Assembly (NCBI GenBank): GCA_020444075.1
Contig: JAHLLR010000057.1
Coordinates: 1-32,221 of the forward strand
Reading direction: 5' to 3'
DNA: 32,221 bases
From: Deltaproteobacteria bacterium
GTDB lineage: Bacteria; Desulfobacterota; Desulfobacteria; Desulfobacterales; Desulfosarcinaceae
Both the position numbers and the translations under genes were made by a program. Each line of letters opens with the position of its first letter. Positions within the stretch are counted from its first letter, which is position 1. The notes under the pieces are model-generated. The model ran no database searches. It was not told the origin of the DNA and was given only the letters and a program-made list of their open reading frames with translations. Positions 23,728-32,101 of the stretch are shown here, piece after piece.

Positions 23728-25302
23728 ATGCACATCACGTTTTACGGGGCGGTGAGGGAAGTGACCGGATCGATGCACCTGTTGAGTACGGACCATGATC
23801 GCATTCTGCTGGACTGCGGCATGTATCAGGGGCGGCGGAAAACCGCGGCCGAAAAGAACCGGGTGCTGCCTTTCGATCCGGGCCTTATCACCAACATGGT
23901 GCTGTCCCACGCCCACATCGACCATTCCGGTCGTATCCCCCTGATAACCAGAAATGGCTTCAACGGACGGATATACTGTACCCGGGCGACGGTCGATGCC
24001 TGCGGCTACCTGCTTCCGGATTCGGCCCACATCCAGGAGAGCGATGCCGAATACCTGAACTACAAGACGGTCCGTTCCGCCCTGTCCCAGATGCGGCCCG
24101 GCGAAGACGGCCAAACCTCCAAACGCGATCTTCAGGAGATCAAACGGCTGCTGAAGAAAGACAAGCACGGGCTAAACGCCGAGGTGATCAGCGATTACAT
24201 CAAACGCTTCCACCTGGAAGGGGTGGAACCGCTTTACACCACCACCGACGCGGACCATGCCCTCAAGTCCTTCGAAGGCATTCCCTATCGCAGCCCGGTG
24301 ACCATCGGCAAAAAGATTTCCTGCACCCTTTTCGAGGCCGGCCATATTCTAGGCTCCGCCATCGCCATGATCCGCTACGGTGACAACGGCAACTCCCGCA
24401 CCGTCTGCTTTTCGGGAGATATCGGCCGCTACGGCAAGCCCATATTGCGCGATCCGGCCAGTCAATTCGACGGGCTCGGCCGTGACGTGGACCTGATGAT
24501 CATGGAAAGCACTTACGGCAACCGGGACCACGAGCCGGTGATCGATCTGCGCCCCCGGCTGAAACAAGTTCTCAACGAAACCTTCGACCAGGGAGGCACG
24601 GTGCTCATCCCATCCTTTGCCTACGGCCGGACCCAGGAACTGCTCTACGTGATTCACGAGCTTTACGATGCCGGTGAAGTGCCGCGCATGCCGGTATACG
24701 TGGACAGTCCCCTGGCCACCAATATCACCAAGGTGTTCGGCGAGCATCCGGAAGTCTACGACAGGGAAACCCACGAAACCTTCCTGCAGCAGGGCAAGAA
24801 TCCATTTGCCTTCCGGCAGGTGCAGTTTACCGAGAGCGTCGAGGCATCCATGGCGCTCATGCGCGAGGAAAAACCCCACATCGTCATCTCCGCGTCGGGC
24901 ATGTGCGAGGCCGGGCGCATCCTTCATCACCTTCGCTACAAGATCCACAACCCCAAAAACACGATTCTCATCGTGGGCTACATGGCCAACCATACATTGG
25001 GCAGGCGCATCCTCGAGCAGGGAACGGCCTACGAGGAATCGGGCCGCAAGGGGGAGCCACCCATCGTCAAAATCCTCAACAAGGAGTATCCGCTGAAGGC
25101 GCGGGTGGTCAAGATCGGCGGGTTTTCCGCCCATGGGGACCGCAACGAGATGCTCCGGTTTCTCAAACAGTCCAACCTGACCATCAAGCGGATAGCCGTG
25201 GTTCACGGCGAAGAGGATCAGAGCCTGGCTTTTGCCGATCTTCTGAAGACCGAGGGTTTCGACGCGGTGGTGCCCCGGGTGGGGGAAACCCTCACCATCT
25301 GA
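23728..25302 (+). CDS. Beta-CASP metallo-beta-lactamase, RNase-like
   Basis: The 524-residue protein is a metallo-beta-lactamase with beta-CASP and RMMBL parts, a family that includes RNA-processing nucleases of the CPSF/Ysh1 and RNase J types. The zinc motif is HAHIDH (His61, His63, Asp65, His66); later metal ligands are in FEAGHILGSA and FSGDIG. Beta-CASP motifs follow (STYGNRDHE, IPSFAYGRTQELLYVI, ASGMCEAGRILHHL), and the C-terminal FSAHGDRNEML closes the set. An RNA endo- or exonuclease role is likely. The gene may be on its own or read through from the sigma-54 operon; the 139-base gap makes separate expression more likely. Confidence 0.9.
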   Translation: MHITFYGAVREVTGSMHLLSTDHDRILLDCGMYQGRRKTAAEKNRVLPFDPGLITNMVLSHAHIDHSGRIPLITRNGFNGRIYCTRATVDACGYLLPDSAHIQESDAEYLNYKTVRSALSQMRPGEDGQTSKRDLQEIKRLLKKDKHGLNAEVISDYIKRFHLEGVEPLYTTTDADHALKSFEGIPYRSPVTIGKKISCTLFEAGHILGSAIAMIRYGDNGNSRTVCFSGDIGRYGKPILRDPASQFDGLGRDVDLMIMESTYGNRDHEPVIDLRPRLKQVLNETFDQGGTVLIPSFAYGRTQELLYVIHELYDAGEVPRMPVYVDSPLATNITKVFGEHPEVYDRETHETFLQQGKNPFAFRQVQFTESVEASMALMREEKPHIVISASGMCEAGRILHHLRYKIHNPKNTILIVGYMANHTLGRRILEQGTAYEESGRKGEPPIVKILNKEYPLKARVVKIGGFSAHGDRNEMLRFLKQSNLTIKRIAVVHGEEDQSLAFADLLKTEGFDAVVPRVGETLTI

Positions 25303-25324
25303 AATCCGACCGAGCCATTGACCG

Positions 25325-26245
25325 TTATGCTGCCGTTCCTCTGAGCAGATGGTGGGAACACAGGGTCACCAGGCACCAGATCGCCGGTGAAGCGAGGACG
25401 CTTTCGATGGAGCGGTCGAACAGGATCGAGATTCGAGGGGGGAATTCGTCGTTTCCCTGCCAGAGCAGGTAGTAGACCGGTATCCGCGGAAACGGGTTGA
25501 GCCTGATTGCCGCATCCCCCATCTGCTCAATCCGGCCGCCGAGGTGCCGGCCGGCGGTGGTAAACCCGTTGGAGTCCTCGCTGTAGCGCGTCAGCAGCGC
25601 CGCTGTCCTCAGCCGGTTTCGGCCCGAAAAGTAGGCGGCGTCCGCCAGATCTTCCGCACCCACCATCTCCCGGCCCAGGGGGTGGAGATGGTTTACCCGG
25701 TTAAGATAGTCGAGGACCGTCAACTCCAGCAGCGGCAGCACCAGCTTTTCCCACCCCTTCGCCCGCTTTTCCATCAGGCATCGCCTGCGGGTGTCAACGA
25801 GAATCTGGCGGTTGAGAAATCGAAACCGCAGGTGACCCGAGCCGGCATCGATATCGGTCAGGGTGAAGTTGGCTACCTGGCCGATATCCCGATCCGCCAA
25901 GACATCCCACCAGGAGGGATCGATTTCGATACGCCTGCCCGATGGATCGACAGCCGGGGGGCCCTGGCTCCGCCGGCGCTGCTGCATATCCAGAAACCCC
26001 TTGCCATAGGGGTAGTTCGAACCGGTGAAATTGTCGCAGGGAAATGACGGGCAGTCCCTGGGGCAGTAATCAATATGATTAAGCCGGGCGCATTCCAAAA
26101 TGGAGCAGGGATGACCGAATGCGCGCTTCTGGGCGGCGCTCTTTCCGGCGGCCAGGTCGCTTCGGCCCGGCCCGCAGGAGGAGCACTGTCCCAGCAGATT
26201 GAGCTGACATACGTCACAGTTGATGCCGCAGGCGCCGGTGGCCAT
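25325..26245 (-). CDS. DUF3786 protein with Cys-rich N-terminus
   Basis: The protein has 306 residues. The first 75 residues contain ten Cys (CGINCDVC, CSSC, HPC, LEC, YCPRDCPSFPC), which suggests one or more metal or Fe-S sites. The C-terminal 190 residues match DUF3786 proteins, including the ending block PVYYLLWQGNDEFPPRISILFDRSIE. DUF3786 proteins are common in anaerobes that handle corrinoids and C1 metabolism, but the function is not known. It follows the SDR gene by 21 bases on the same strand, so they may be co-transcribed. The gene converges on the beta-CASP gene with only 22 bases between. Confidence 0.8.
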   Translation of the reverse strand: MATGACGINCDVCQLNLLGQCSSCGPGRSDLAAGKSAAQKRAFGHPCSILECARLNHIDYCPRDCPSFPCDNFTGSNYPYGKGFLDMQQRRRSQGPPAVDPSGRRIEIDPSWWDVLADRDIGQVANFTLTDIDAGSGHLRFRFLNRQILVDTRRRCLMEKRAKGWEKLVLPLLELTVLDYLNRVNHLHPLGREMVGAEDLADAAYFSGRNRLRTAALLTRYSEDSNGFTTAGRHLGGRIEQMGDAAIRLNPFPRIPVYYLLWQGNDEFPPRISILFDRSIESVLASPAIWCLVTLCSHHLLRGTAA

Positions 26246-26266
26246 AGTTATCGTCTTTCGAAGGGT

Positions 26267-27025
26267 TCAGCCTTCCATTTCCCTGAGATCGTATCGCCTG
26301 CCGTTTTCTAACCGTCCATCCATGAACAGGCGGATCAGGGCCGTTGCCGTACGCTCGGGCGGATAGAGCGCGCCATTGGCTTTCAGTTTGAGGAATTTGT
26401 CTACCTGCTCAAACTGATCGGGACTGCAGTTGCGAATTTTCTCTTGCATGGCGGTGTCCACGGTCCCCGGTGCCACGGCGCAGATGCCGAATGTCGGATC
26501 GATGCGGGAGAACTCCATGGCCATGGCACGGGTGGCCATGTCCAGTCCGGCTTTGGCGGCCCCGTAGGCCGACCATCCGTAGTAAGGTGTCCGACTGGCC
26601 CCGGAGGTAATATTGACGATCCATTTGTGGCCGGGAAACGGCTTGCTGAAATGGAAAAAATGCCGGGTCAGGATCAGCGGCGCCGTCAGGTTGACCTGGA
26701 TATTTCGGGCCAGCAGTTTGTCATCGCAGTCGCCGATGGGAGCTATGGGATCAAGGACGCCGGCGTTGTTGATCAGCACCGTCCGGGCCAGCCGGCCGGC
26801 CTGCTTCAGGTTGATAGGGATGCTTTTGAAAGACTCGGCGATGCGGTCGGTATCGTTCAGGTCGATGCGGATATTCTGATGGTTCCCCCGGATAAAAGGG
26901 GCCGCCCGCGACAGGCTGACCACGAAGCTGTTGGGCTGCAGCAATGCCGATGCCACTAAGGCCCTGCCGATGCCCCGGGTGGTCCCGGTGATGAGAAAAA
27001 GATGTTCAAACGGCGGCACATCCAT
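26267..27025 (-). CDS. SDR-family NAD(P)-dependent oxidoreductase
   Basis: This 252-residue protein is a short-chain dehydrogenase/reductase. The cofactor motif is TGTTRGIG (Thr13-Gly20), NNAG appears as LINNAGV, the catalytic Ser is in NITSGASR, and the Tyr-Lys pair is in YGAAKAG. The pattern is close to sepiapterin/benzil reductase-like SDRs (YueD type), but substrate cannot be assigned. An upstream HTH/zinc-ribbon gene and a phosphatase gene lie on the same strand (gap 86 bases), and DUF3786 follows downstream. Confidence 0.9.
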   Translation of the reverse strand: MDVPPFEHLFLITGTTRGIGRALVASALLQPNSFVVSLSRAAPFIRGNHQNIRIDLNDTDRIAESFKSIPINLKQAGRLARTVLINNAGVLDPIAPIGDCDDKLLARNIQVNLTAPLILTRHFFHFSKPFPGHKWIVNITSGASRTPYYGWSAYGAAKAGLDMATRAMAMEFSRIDPTFGICAVAPGTVDTAMQEKIRNCSPDQFEQVDKFLKLKANGALYPPERTATALIRLFMDGRLENGRRYDLREMEG

Positions 27026-27111
27026 GAGTGGGATCCATCCTTGATCGGTTCAACGCACCCGGCTATCGACTGACCGGGCATTGGCGTATTTGGAAGAAGG
27101 CTTCGCGGATA

Positions 27112-27408
27112 CTACTCCTTTATCCTGAACACCGGGTGACCGATGCGGCTTTCCCGGCAGCGGGGGCAGCGCCCGGGCTTGGTGAGACGGCGCCGATCGG
27201 TGAAGGTGAAGCCGCATGCCAGGCAGGTGCAGGGGGTAACCGACAGTTTCCGCCCTTGGCCGGCCACCGTTTTCTGGATATGTGTCAGGTGCCGGTAGAC
27301 CTCCTTTTCCGACGTCCGAACCGCCCGGGAGAGATCCAGCGCCGTCATGGCCTCCTGGCGCAACAGGTCGATGATCTGCCGGCGAACGGTTTCCATGGGT
27401 AAGGTCAA
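27112..27408 (-). CDS. HTH/zinc-ribbon transcriptional regulator
   Basis: This small 98-residue protein has a winged-helix-like N-terminus (RRQIIDLLRQEAMTALDLSRAVRTSEKEVYRHL) and a C-terminal zinc ribbon with paired cysteines (CTCLACGF ... CPRCRE). Such fused HTH-ribbon proteins are predicted regulators. The start codon overlaps the stop of the LMW phosphatase gene by 4 bases (ATGA), so the two are translationally coupled. Its targets are unknown; the SDR and DUF3786 genes downstream on the same strand are candidates. Confidence 0.75.
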   Translation of the reverse strand: MTLPMETVRRQIIDLLRQEAMTALDLSRAVRTSEKEVYRHLTHIQKTVAGQGRKLSVTPCTCLACGFTFTDRRRLTKPGRCPRCRESRIGHPVFRIKE

Positions 27409-27884
27409 GATGCCTTCATATCGACCTGCCGCCGGATATGGTCGATGAGCCCCGGCAGGCAGGCGACGATTTCACCGGCGCAGCTTTCATAGGCCCCGAA
27501 GGGCAGGCCATAGGGGTCTTCAATTTCCGGGTTTTCCCGATTGGCTGCAAAGGTGCCCAGCAGCAGGGCGTATTTGCAGCGGAAAAAAAGCAGGTCGTTG
27601 ATTATGTCGATGTGATATTTTTCCATGGCCAGAACCAGGTCGGCGGACCTGACCATGCCGCTATCAAGTGCCCTTGCCCGGTGCTGGCTGATGTCCGCTC
27701 CGTGTGCAGCGGCCGCCTTGACGGCATGGGGTTCCGCCCGGTTGCCGTGAAGCCCGTGGGTGCCTGCCGATTGAACCGCGACGACGGGTTTCAAGGTTTC
27801 CGGCAACAGGTGCAGCAACAGACCCTCTGCCATGGGGCTCCGGCAGATATTGCCCGTACAGACCATGAGTACTGAAAATGTCAA
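27405..27884 (-). CDS. Low-molecular-weight protein-tyrosine phosphatase family protein
   Basis: The protein has 159 residues, the usual size. The active-site loop is Cys9-x5-Arg15 (VCTGNICRSPMAEG), and the general acid lies in the conserved DPYG (IEDPYGLPFGAYE). The fold covers both phosphotyrosine phosphatases (Wzb/Etp type, acting on exopolysaccharide kinases) and arsenate reductases. No arsenate or capsule genes are visible here, so the phosphatase reading is preferred. It is the first gene of the minus-strand run and shares a 4-base overlap with the HTH/ribbon gene. Confidence 0.88.
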   Translation of the reverse strand: MTFSVLMVCTGNICRSPMAEGLLLHLLPETLKPVVAVQSAGTHGLHGNRAEPHAVKAAAAHGADISQHRARALDSGMVRSADLVLAMEKYHIDIINDLLFFRCKYALLLGTFAANRENPEIEDPYGLPFGAYESCAGEIVACLPGLIDHIRRQVDMKAS

Positions 27885-28129
27885 AATGCCTCCATCGCGG
27901 TGGGTGATACTGCACTCACTATAGAGACGGCAGGCCTCAAAGTCAATGAAACGGGCAATCCATGGGTTTGGACCGCGATGGATACCTGAAGCCGTTTAAA
28001 AATCAAGGAGGCGGCAATCATACCCGAATACTATCATCCAATGGTTGATCTTTTAACCGGGGTTTACTATATGAATGGACTTAACAAGGGGCGTTTCCCG
28101 CTTTCCCTGCATACCCTTCGGAGAATCCC
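27885..28129. other. Intergenic promoter region between divergent units
   Basis: This region separates the minus-strand phosphatase run from the plus-strand response-regulator gene. An AAGGAGG sequence (about 28003-28009) is not followed by a usable start codon for a long frame. I see no clear sigma-70 or sigma-54 promoter. Confidence 0.35.
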
Positions 28130-29278
28130 ATGTCTGACACCCGAATCCTGTTTGTAGACGACGACCGAGACATCCTGGCCATGGTCGAACAGTACCTGAC
28201 GATCAAAGGATACGATGTGACCACCGTGGACAACGGCATCGAAGCCGTTGGGATCGTCAAGGAAAAACAGATCGACATTGTCTTCACCGATTACAAGATG
28301 CCCGAATTCAATGGCCTGGAGCTTCTGGTGGCCATCAAGAAATACCGGCCCCAGACCGAGGTGATCATCGTTACCGGCTACGGATCGATGGAGTCGGCCA
28401 TTCAGGCCATGAAATTCGGCAGTTACGACTACCTGCAAAAACCCTTCAAGCTGGATCACCTCAGGCTGATCATCGACCGGATCGTCGAAGAGAAGAAAAT
28501 CAAGGACAAGGCTCAATTGATCCGCAAGATTTCCCGGGAACGTCACCAGTACGGCAAGATGATCGGCCTTTGCCCCAAGATGCGGGAAATCTACGAGGTG
28601 ATCGACACGATCAGCATTGAGAACCCCATGGTTCTGATCCATGGGGAGAGCGGGACGGGCAAGGAGTTGACGGCACGGACCATTCACGACAACAGTGACC
28701 GCAAAGAGCTGCCCTTTGTGCCGGTAAACTGCAACAGCCTGAGAAAAAAGACGAAAACAGAAGATGAAATCGCCGCTCATCTGTCGGGCATGCTTACATC
28801 CGTGGGCGGGGGCACCCTGTATCTCGACGAGGTCTCGTCACTTCCATCCACCGTGCGCGAACGGATGCTGGAGATGCTGGGCGATGCGGAAACGAAGACC
28901 GGTCAGCGTCCCCGGCTGATTGCCGGAACCAGCAGGGAACTGGATGAAGTCATTGCCAGCGGCGCCATGAAAAAGGATCTTCTGGATCTGTTCAATGCGG
29001 TGTTCATCAAGCTGCCGCCGCTTCGGGAGCGCAAGGAGGACATCCCGCTCCTGATCAACCATTTTCTCTACACCGACAGCCCGGCGGCCAAAACCCGGAT
29101 TTACGGCATCACGCCGTCGGCCATGAACATCCTGCTCCAGTATCACTGGCCGGGAAACCTGATCCAACTGCAGAACGTGATCGAAAGGGCTTTTGCCATG
29201 GGTGTTGAAAATGCTATCGGCCCCGAGGATCTGCCGGCGGAAATCCGCACCTTCGGTACCATCTCGCAAATGGGCTGA
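28130..29278 (+). CDS. Receiver-AAA+ protein, NtrC-like, without HTH or GAFTGA
   Basis: This 382-residue protein has a complete receiver domain (Asp10, Asp11, phospho-accepting Asp54 in FTDYKMP, Thr in VTGYGS, Lys in QKPFK) and an AAA+ domain with Walker A GESGTGKE and Walker B GGTLYLDEV. The sigma-54 contact loop GAFTGA is missing: the expected place is a different, shorter stretch (LRKKTKTEDEIAAHLSGML). The protein ends soon after the AAA+ domain with no Fis-type HTH. It therefore cannot work as a normal enhancer-binding activator. It may be a phosphorylation-driven ATPase that controls another protein. GGAG lies 6 bases before the ATG. The radical SAM gene begins 32 bases after its stop. 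Confidence 0.88.
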   Translation: MSDTRILFVDDDRDILAMVEQYLTIKGYDVTTVDNGIEAVGIVKEKQIDIVFTDYKMPEFNGLELLVAIKKYRPQTEVIIVTGYGSMESAIQAMKFGSYDYLQKPFKLDHLRLIIDRIVEEKKIKDKAQLIRKISRERHQYGKMIGLCPKMREIYEVIDTISIENPMVLIHGESGTGKELTARTIHDNSDRKELPFVPVNCNSLRKKTKTEDEIAAHLSGMLTSVGGGTLYLDEVSSLPSTVRERMLEMLGDAETKTGQRPRLIAGTSRELDEVIASGAMKKDLLDLFNAVFIKLPPLRERKEDIPLLINHFLYTDSPAAKTRIYGITPSAMNILLQYHWPGNLIQLQNVIERAFAMGVENAIGPEDLPAEIRTFGTISQMG

Positions 29279-29310
29279 GGATCCTCTCATTATCTGATCC
29301 CGACATCGCC

Positions 29311-30915
29311 ATGGTCGACATCCTTCTGATCCAGCCGCCGATTGCGGACTTTTACCTTACCGCCAAGCGGACCATTCCTTACGGGCTGGCATCCATTGCC
29401 GCAGCAGCTGAACAAAAAGGCTTTTCGGTGGGCCTTTTAGATGGCATGGCCACCGGCAAGTCGCGGGTCATCACCCCGCCTGAAGCGATGGATGACCTCG
29501 CTGCCTTTTATGGCCGGGCGGACCGGAGCCCCTTTGGCCTGTTTCATCACTTCCGTCACTACGGCTACAGCCTTGAATATATTGCCCGACAGGTAAAGGC
29601 CTCCGGGGCGTTTCTTGTCGGCATCGCTTCTTTGTTTACGGCTTACAGCGATATGGCCCTGGCGGTGGCGCGGACGGCCAAGGCCAGCCTGCCCGGTTGT
29701 ACCGTGGTCCTTGGCGGCCACCATCCCACATCATTGCCGGCGGCGGTCATGGGGGAACCGGCCGTGGACCTGGTGCTCCGGGGAGAGGGCGAGGTCGGTC
29801 TGCCTGCGCTGGCCACGGCATTGAAGTCGGGCCGGGATCTGGCCGGAGTGCCGGGTATCGTGTATCGCAACCCCGACGGATCCCTTCATGTCGGTGAGCC
29901 GGCCCAGTGCCGGGATCCGGATCAACTCCCCGTGCCCGCCTTCGGGTTGATCCGGCGAAAATTCTACCAGCGGTACGGGCGGGACAGCATCGTGGTCACC
30001 GCCGGCAGGGGCTGCCCGCTGGCGTGCAGCTACTGCGCCACGGGGGCCGGCTCGTGGATGGGGTTCAGAAAACGGTCGGTCGCTGCCGTGCTGCGGGAGA
30101 TTCGGGCAGCCTCCGCGGGTCGGCAAGTCGGCTTCATCGACTTCGAGGATGAGAACCTCACCATGGACCGTCAGTGGTTCCTTGAACTGATGGCGGGGAT
30201 TCGCGATATTTTCGGCGACTCATCCCCCGAGCTTCGGGCGATGAACGGCCTGTTTCCGCCCACCCTTAGCGAAGCGGTGGTAAGGGCCATGAAGACCACT
30301 GGATTCAAGGCCCTGAACCTCTCTTTGGGAAGTGCCGACCCCGGACAATTGAAGCGCTTCAACCGTCCCGATGTACGCGGTGCGTTCGACCGGGCACTGG
30401 ATCATGCCCGACGGCAAGGCCTCTCTGCCGTGGGATACATCATCGTCGGGGCGCCGGATCAGGACCCCCTCTCGTCGGTGAACGACCTGCTGTTTCTTTC
30501 CCGGCGCCAGGTGTTGGCCGGGGTTTCCGTGTTCTACCCGGCGCCGGGCAGCGCGGACTACGAGCGCTGTCGCGTCTTGGACCTGCTGCCGTCATCCTTT
30601 GAGGGCATGCGCGCCACGGCACTGCCCATCGACCAGCGCACCACGCGCACCGATTCGGTAACCCTCCTGCGGCTGGGCAGGATCCTTAATTTCATGAAGC
30701 ATCTTGCGGCGGCCGGTGTCCCGGTTCCCCGGCCGGCGCCGGTGGACAACCATCTGGATCCTCACCAGGACCGGCAGCACGTGGGCTTGAAACTGCTGGC
30801 GGCATTCCTTTGGGACGGAGGCATCCGGGGGTTGGACCCCGACGGTACGGTATACGACCACCGGATTTCAGCGCATCTTTGCCGACGTTTTCTGGAAGGA
30901 TTGGCGGGCGGTTAG
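29311..30915 (+). CDS. Radical SAM protein with B12-binding-type N-terminal domain
   Basis: The 534-residue protein has the usual layout of B12-binding-domain radical SAM enzymes. The N-terminal 190 residues form the Rossmann-like domain (PYGLASIAAAAEQKGFSVGLLDG ... VVLGGHHPTSLP ... GEGE), but I do not see the DxHxxG motif that ligates cobalt in true B12 enzymes, so cobalamin may not bind base-off. The radical SAM core has Cys235, Cys239 and Cys242 (GCPLACSYC). The product is unknown; relatives make lipid, hopanoid, cofactor or secondary-metabolite modifications. The last codons overlap the convergent LysE gene by 4 bases. Confidence 0.85.
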   Translation: MVDILLIQPPIADFYLTAKRTIPYGLASIAAAAEQKGFSVGLLDGMATGKSRVITPPEAMDDLAAFYGRADRSPFGLFHHFRHYGYSLEYIARQVKASGAFLVGIASLFTAYSDMALAVARTAKASLPGCTVVLGGHHPTSLPAAVMGEPAVDLVLRGEGEVGLPALATALKSGRDLAGVPGIVYRNPDGSLHVGEPAQCRDPDQLPVPAFGLIRRKFYQRYGRDSIVVTAGRGCPLACSYCATGAGSWMGFRKRSVAAVLREIRAASAGRQVGFIDFEDENLTMDRQWFLELMAGIRDIFGDSSPELRAMNGLFPPTLSEAVVRAMKTTGFKALNLSLGSADPGQLKRFNRPDVRGAFDRALDHARRQGLSAVGYIIVGAPDQDPLSSVNDLLFLSRRQVLAGVSVFYPAPGSADYERCRVLDLLPSSFEGMRATALPIDQRTTRTDSVTLLRLGRILNFMKHLAAAGVPVPRPAPVDNHLDPHQDRQHVGLKLLAAFLWDGGIRGLDPDGTVYDHRISAHLCRRFLEGLAGG

Positions 30916-31526
30916 AACCAACCGATCACAACGACCAACCCGAATCCGGTGATCACTGCCCCGCAGACCCGGTTGATCCAGCGCATGGCTTTCGTATCCA
31001 TGCGGGTATTGAACAGGCTGCTGGCCGATGAGAGAATGATCCACCAGGCCATGGACCCGGAAAAGACACCGGCCACCAGCCATCCGGCAGCCGTGTGGCC
31101 GGCACCGACACGGCCGAGGCCCATGCCGGCGAATACGGCGGCAAAGGAGAGAATGGTCATGGGGTTGGTCAGGGTGAGAAACAGGGCGGAAAGATAACCC
31201 ATGGCGGCACTGCCGGGCGCTCCACCTGACGGCCTCTCTTCGGTTCTGGAAAGGACGATGCGTATCCCCAGCCAGCAGAGGAACAGACCGCCAAAAAGCT
31301 GGATCCAGGCGCGCTGTCCCACCACAAACCCCGTGATGCCGGCGAGCCCGAAGCCGGCCACACAGCCGTAGATGGCATCGGCGGTGGCGGCGCCCATCCC
31401 GGTGAGCAGTCCTGCCGTCCAACCGCTGGTCAGGCTGCGGCGGATGCACAGGATGCCGATAGGGCCGACCGGGGCGGCGATGGAGAACCCGAATATCAGC
31501 CCCTTGATGAAAAATGAGAAGTCCAT
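30912..31526 (-). CDS. LysE-family amino-acid exporter
   Basis: This 204-residue inner-membrane protein has about five to six hydrophobic segments and the LysE/RhtB signature near the N-terminus (GFSIAAPVGPIGILCIRRSLTSGWTAGLLTGMGAATADAIYG). The TLTNPMTILSFAAVFAGMG block is also typical. Members export amino acids or related solutes. An Lrp/AsnC-type regulator gene lies divergently upstream, a common pairing in which the regulator senses the exported amino acid. The substrate is not fixed by sequence. Confidence 0.9.
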   Translation of the reverse strand: MDFSFFIKGLIFGFSIAAPVGPIGILCIRRSLTSGWTAGLLTGMGAATADAIYGCVAGFGLAGITGFVVGQRAWIQLFGGLFLCWLGIRIVLSRTEERPSGGAPGSAAMGYLSALFLTLTNPMTILSFAAVFAGMGLGRVGAGHTAAGWLVAGVFSGSMAWWIILSSASSLFNTRMDTKAMRWINRVCGAVITGFGLVVVIGWF

Positions 31527-31559
31527 GGCGGGTACATTACCGCACCGGTATTGCCGTTG

Positions 31560-31576
31560 CCATGGTCAAACCATGG
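31560..31576. promoter_or_regulatory. 17-bp palindrome between lysE and lrp-like genes
   Basis: CCATGGT-CAA-ACCATGG is a perfect inverted repeat with 7-bp arms. It lies in the 92-base gap between the divergent genes. A TAATAA -10-like box (31595-31600) would put its -35 region inside the right arm, so a bound regulator could control the Lrp-like gene and perhaps the exporter. Function is inferred. Confidence 0.5.
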
Positions 31577-31618
31577 TTTTGGGGGTCGTTTGCCTAATAA
31601 AACAAGGAAATTCAGGCC

Positions 31619-32080
31619 ATGGACCTTCAGGTTGAAAAATTGCTGGATCGGATCGGACGAAAGATCCTTGCCGCGTTGCAGGAAAATGCCAGGATGCCCC
31701 TGAGCCGCATCGGCGAAAAAGTGGGATTGTCGGCGCCGGCGGTGGCCGAGCGGGTGAAGAAACTGGAAGAGGCGGGTGTCATCAAAGGCTACCATGCCCG
31801 CATCGATCCGGCTGCCATGGGTCGGCCGGTGTCCGCTTTTATCCACCTGACCACCGATGCCCGACACTACCCGGCAGTAAAAAGATTGGCCGCCGAGATG
31901 CCCCAGATCAGCGCCTGCCACCACATCAGCGGAGATGCCTCGTTTGTCCTGTTCGTTCGGGTAGACGATGTGACTGATTTAGAGGCGGTGGTGGCCAGGT
32001 TGAGCCCTTTCGGTCAGACGAAAACGGCCATCGTGCTTTCCACGCCGGTGGACAAGATGGCGATGGTTCCGCTGTCTTGA
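31619..32080 (+). CDS. Lrp/AsnC-family transcriptional regulator
   Basis: This 153-residue protein has the N-terminal winged HTH (LDRIGRKILAALQENARMPLSRIGEKVGLSAPAVAERVKKLEEAGVIKGYHARID) and the C-terminal RAM/AsnC ligand-binding domain (ACHHISGDASFVLFVRVDDVTDLEAVV). Such proteins form octamers and respond to amino acids. It is divergent from a LysE exporter, its most likely target. AAGGA lies about 10 bases before the ATG. Confidence 0.93.
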   Translation: MDLQVEKLLDRIGRKILAALQENARMPLSRIGEKVGLSAPAVAERVKKLEEAGVIKGYHARIDPAAMGRPVSAFIHLTTDARHYPAVKRLAAEMPQISACHHISGDASFVLFVRVDDVTDLEAVVARLSPFGQTKTAIVLSTPVDKMAMVPLS

Positions 32081-32101
32081 GTGGCGTATTGACCAGAGCC
32101 C

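Noticed and set aside
28041-28157. Small plus-strand frame before the receiver-AAA+ gene
   Set aside because: The start codon has no properly spaced ribosome binding site and the frame runs into the real gene in another phase.
30159-30915. Possible additional minus-strand genes under the radical SAM gene
   Set aside because: All minus-strand frames here are short and lack signatures; the radical SAM frame is continuous and conserved in motif.
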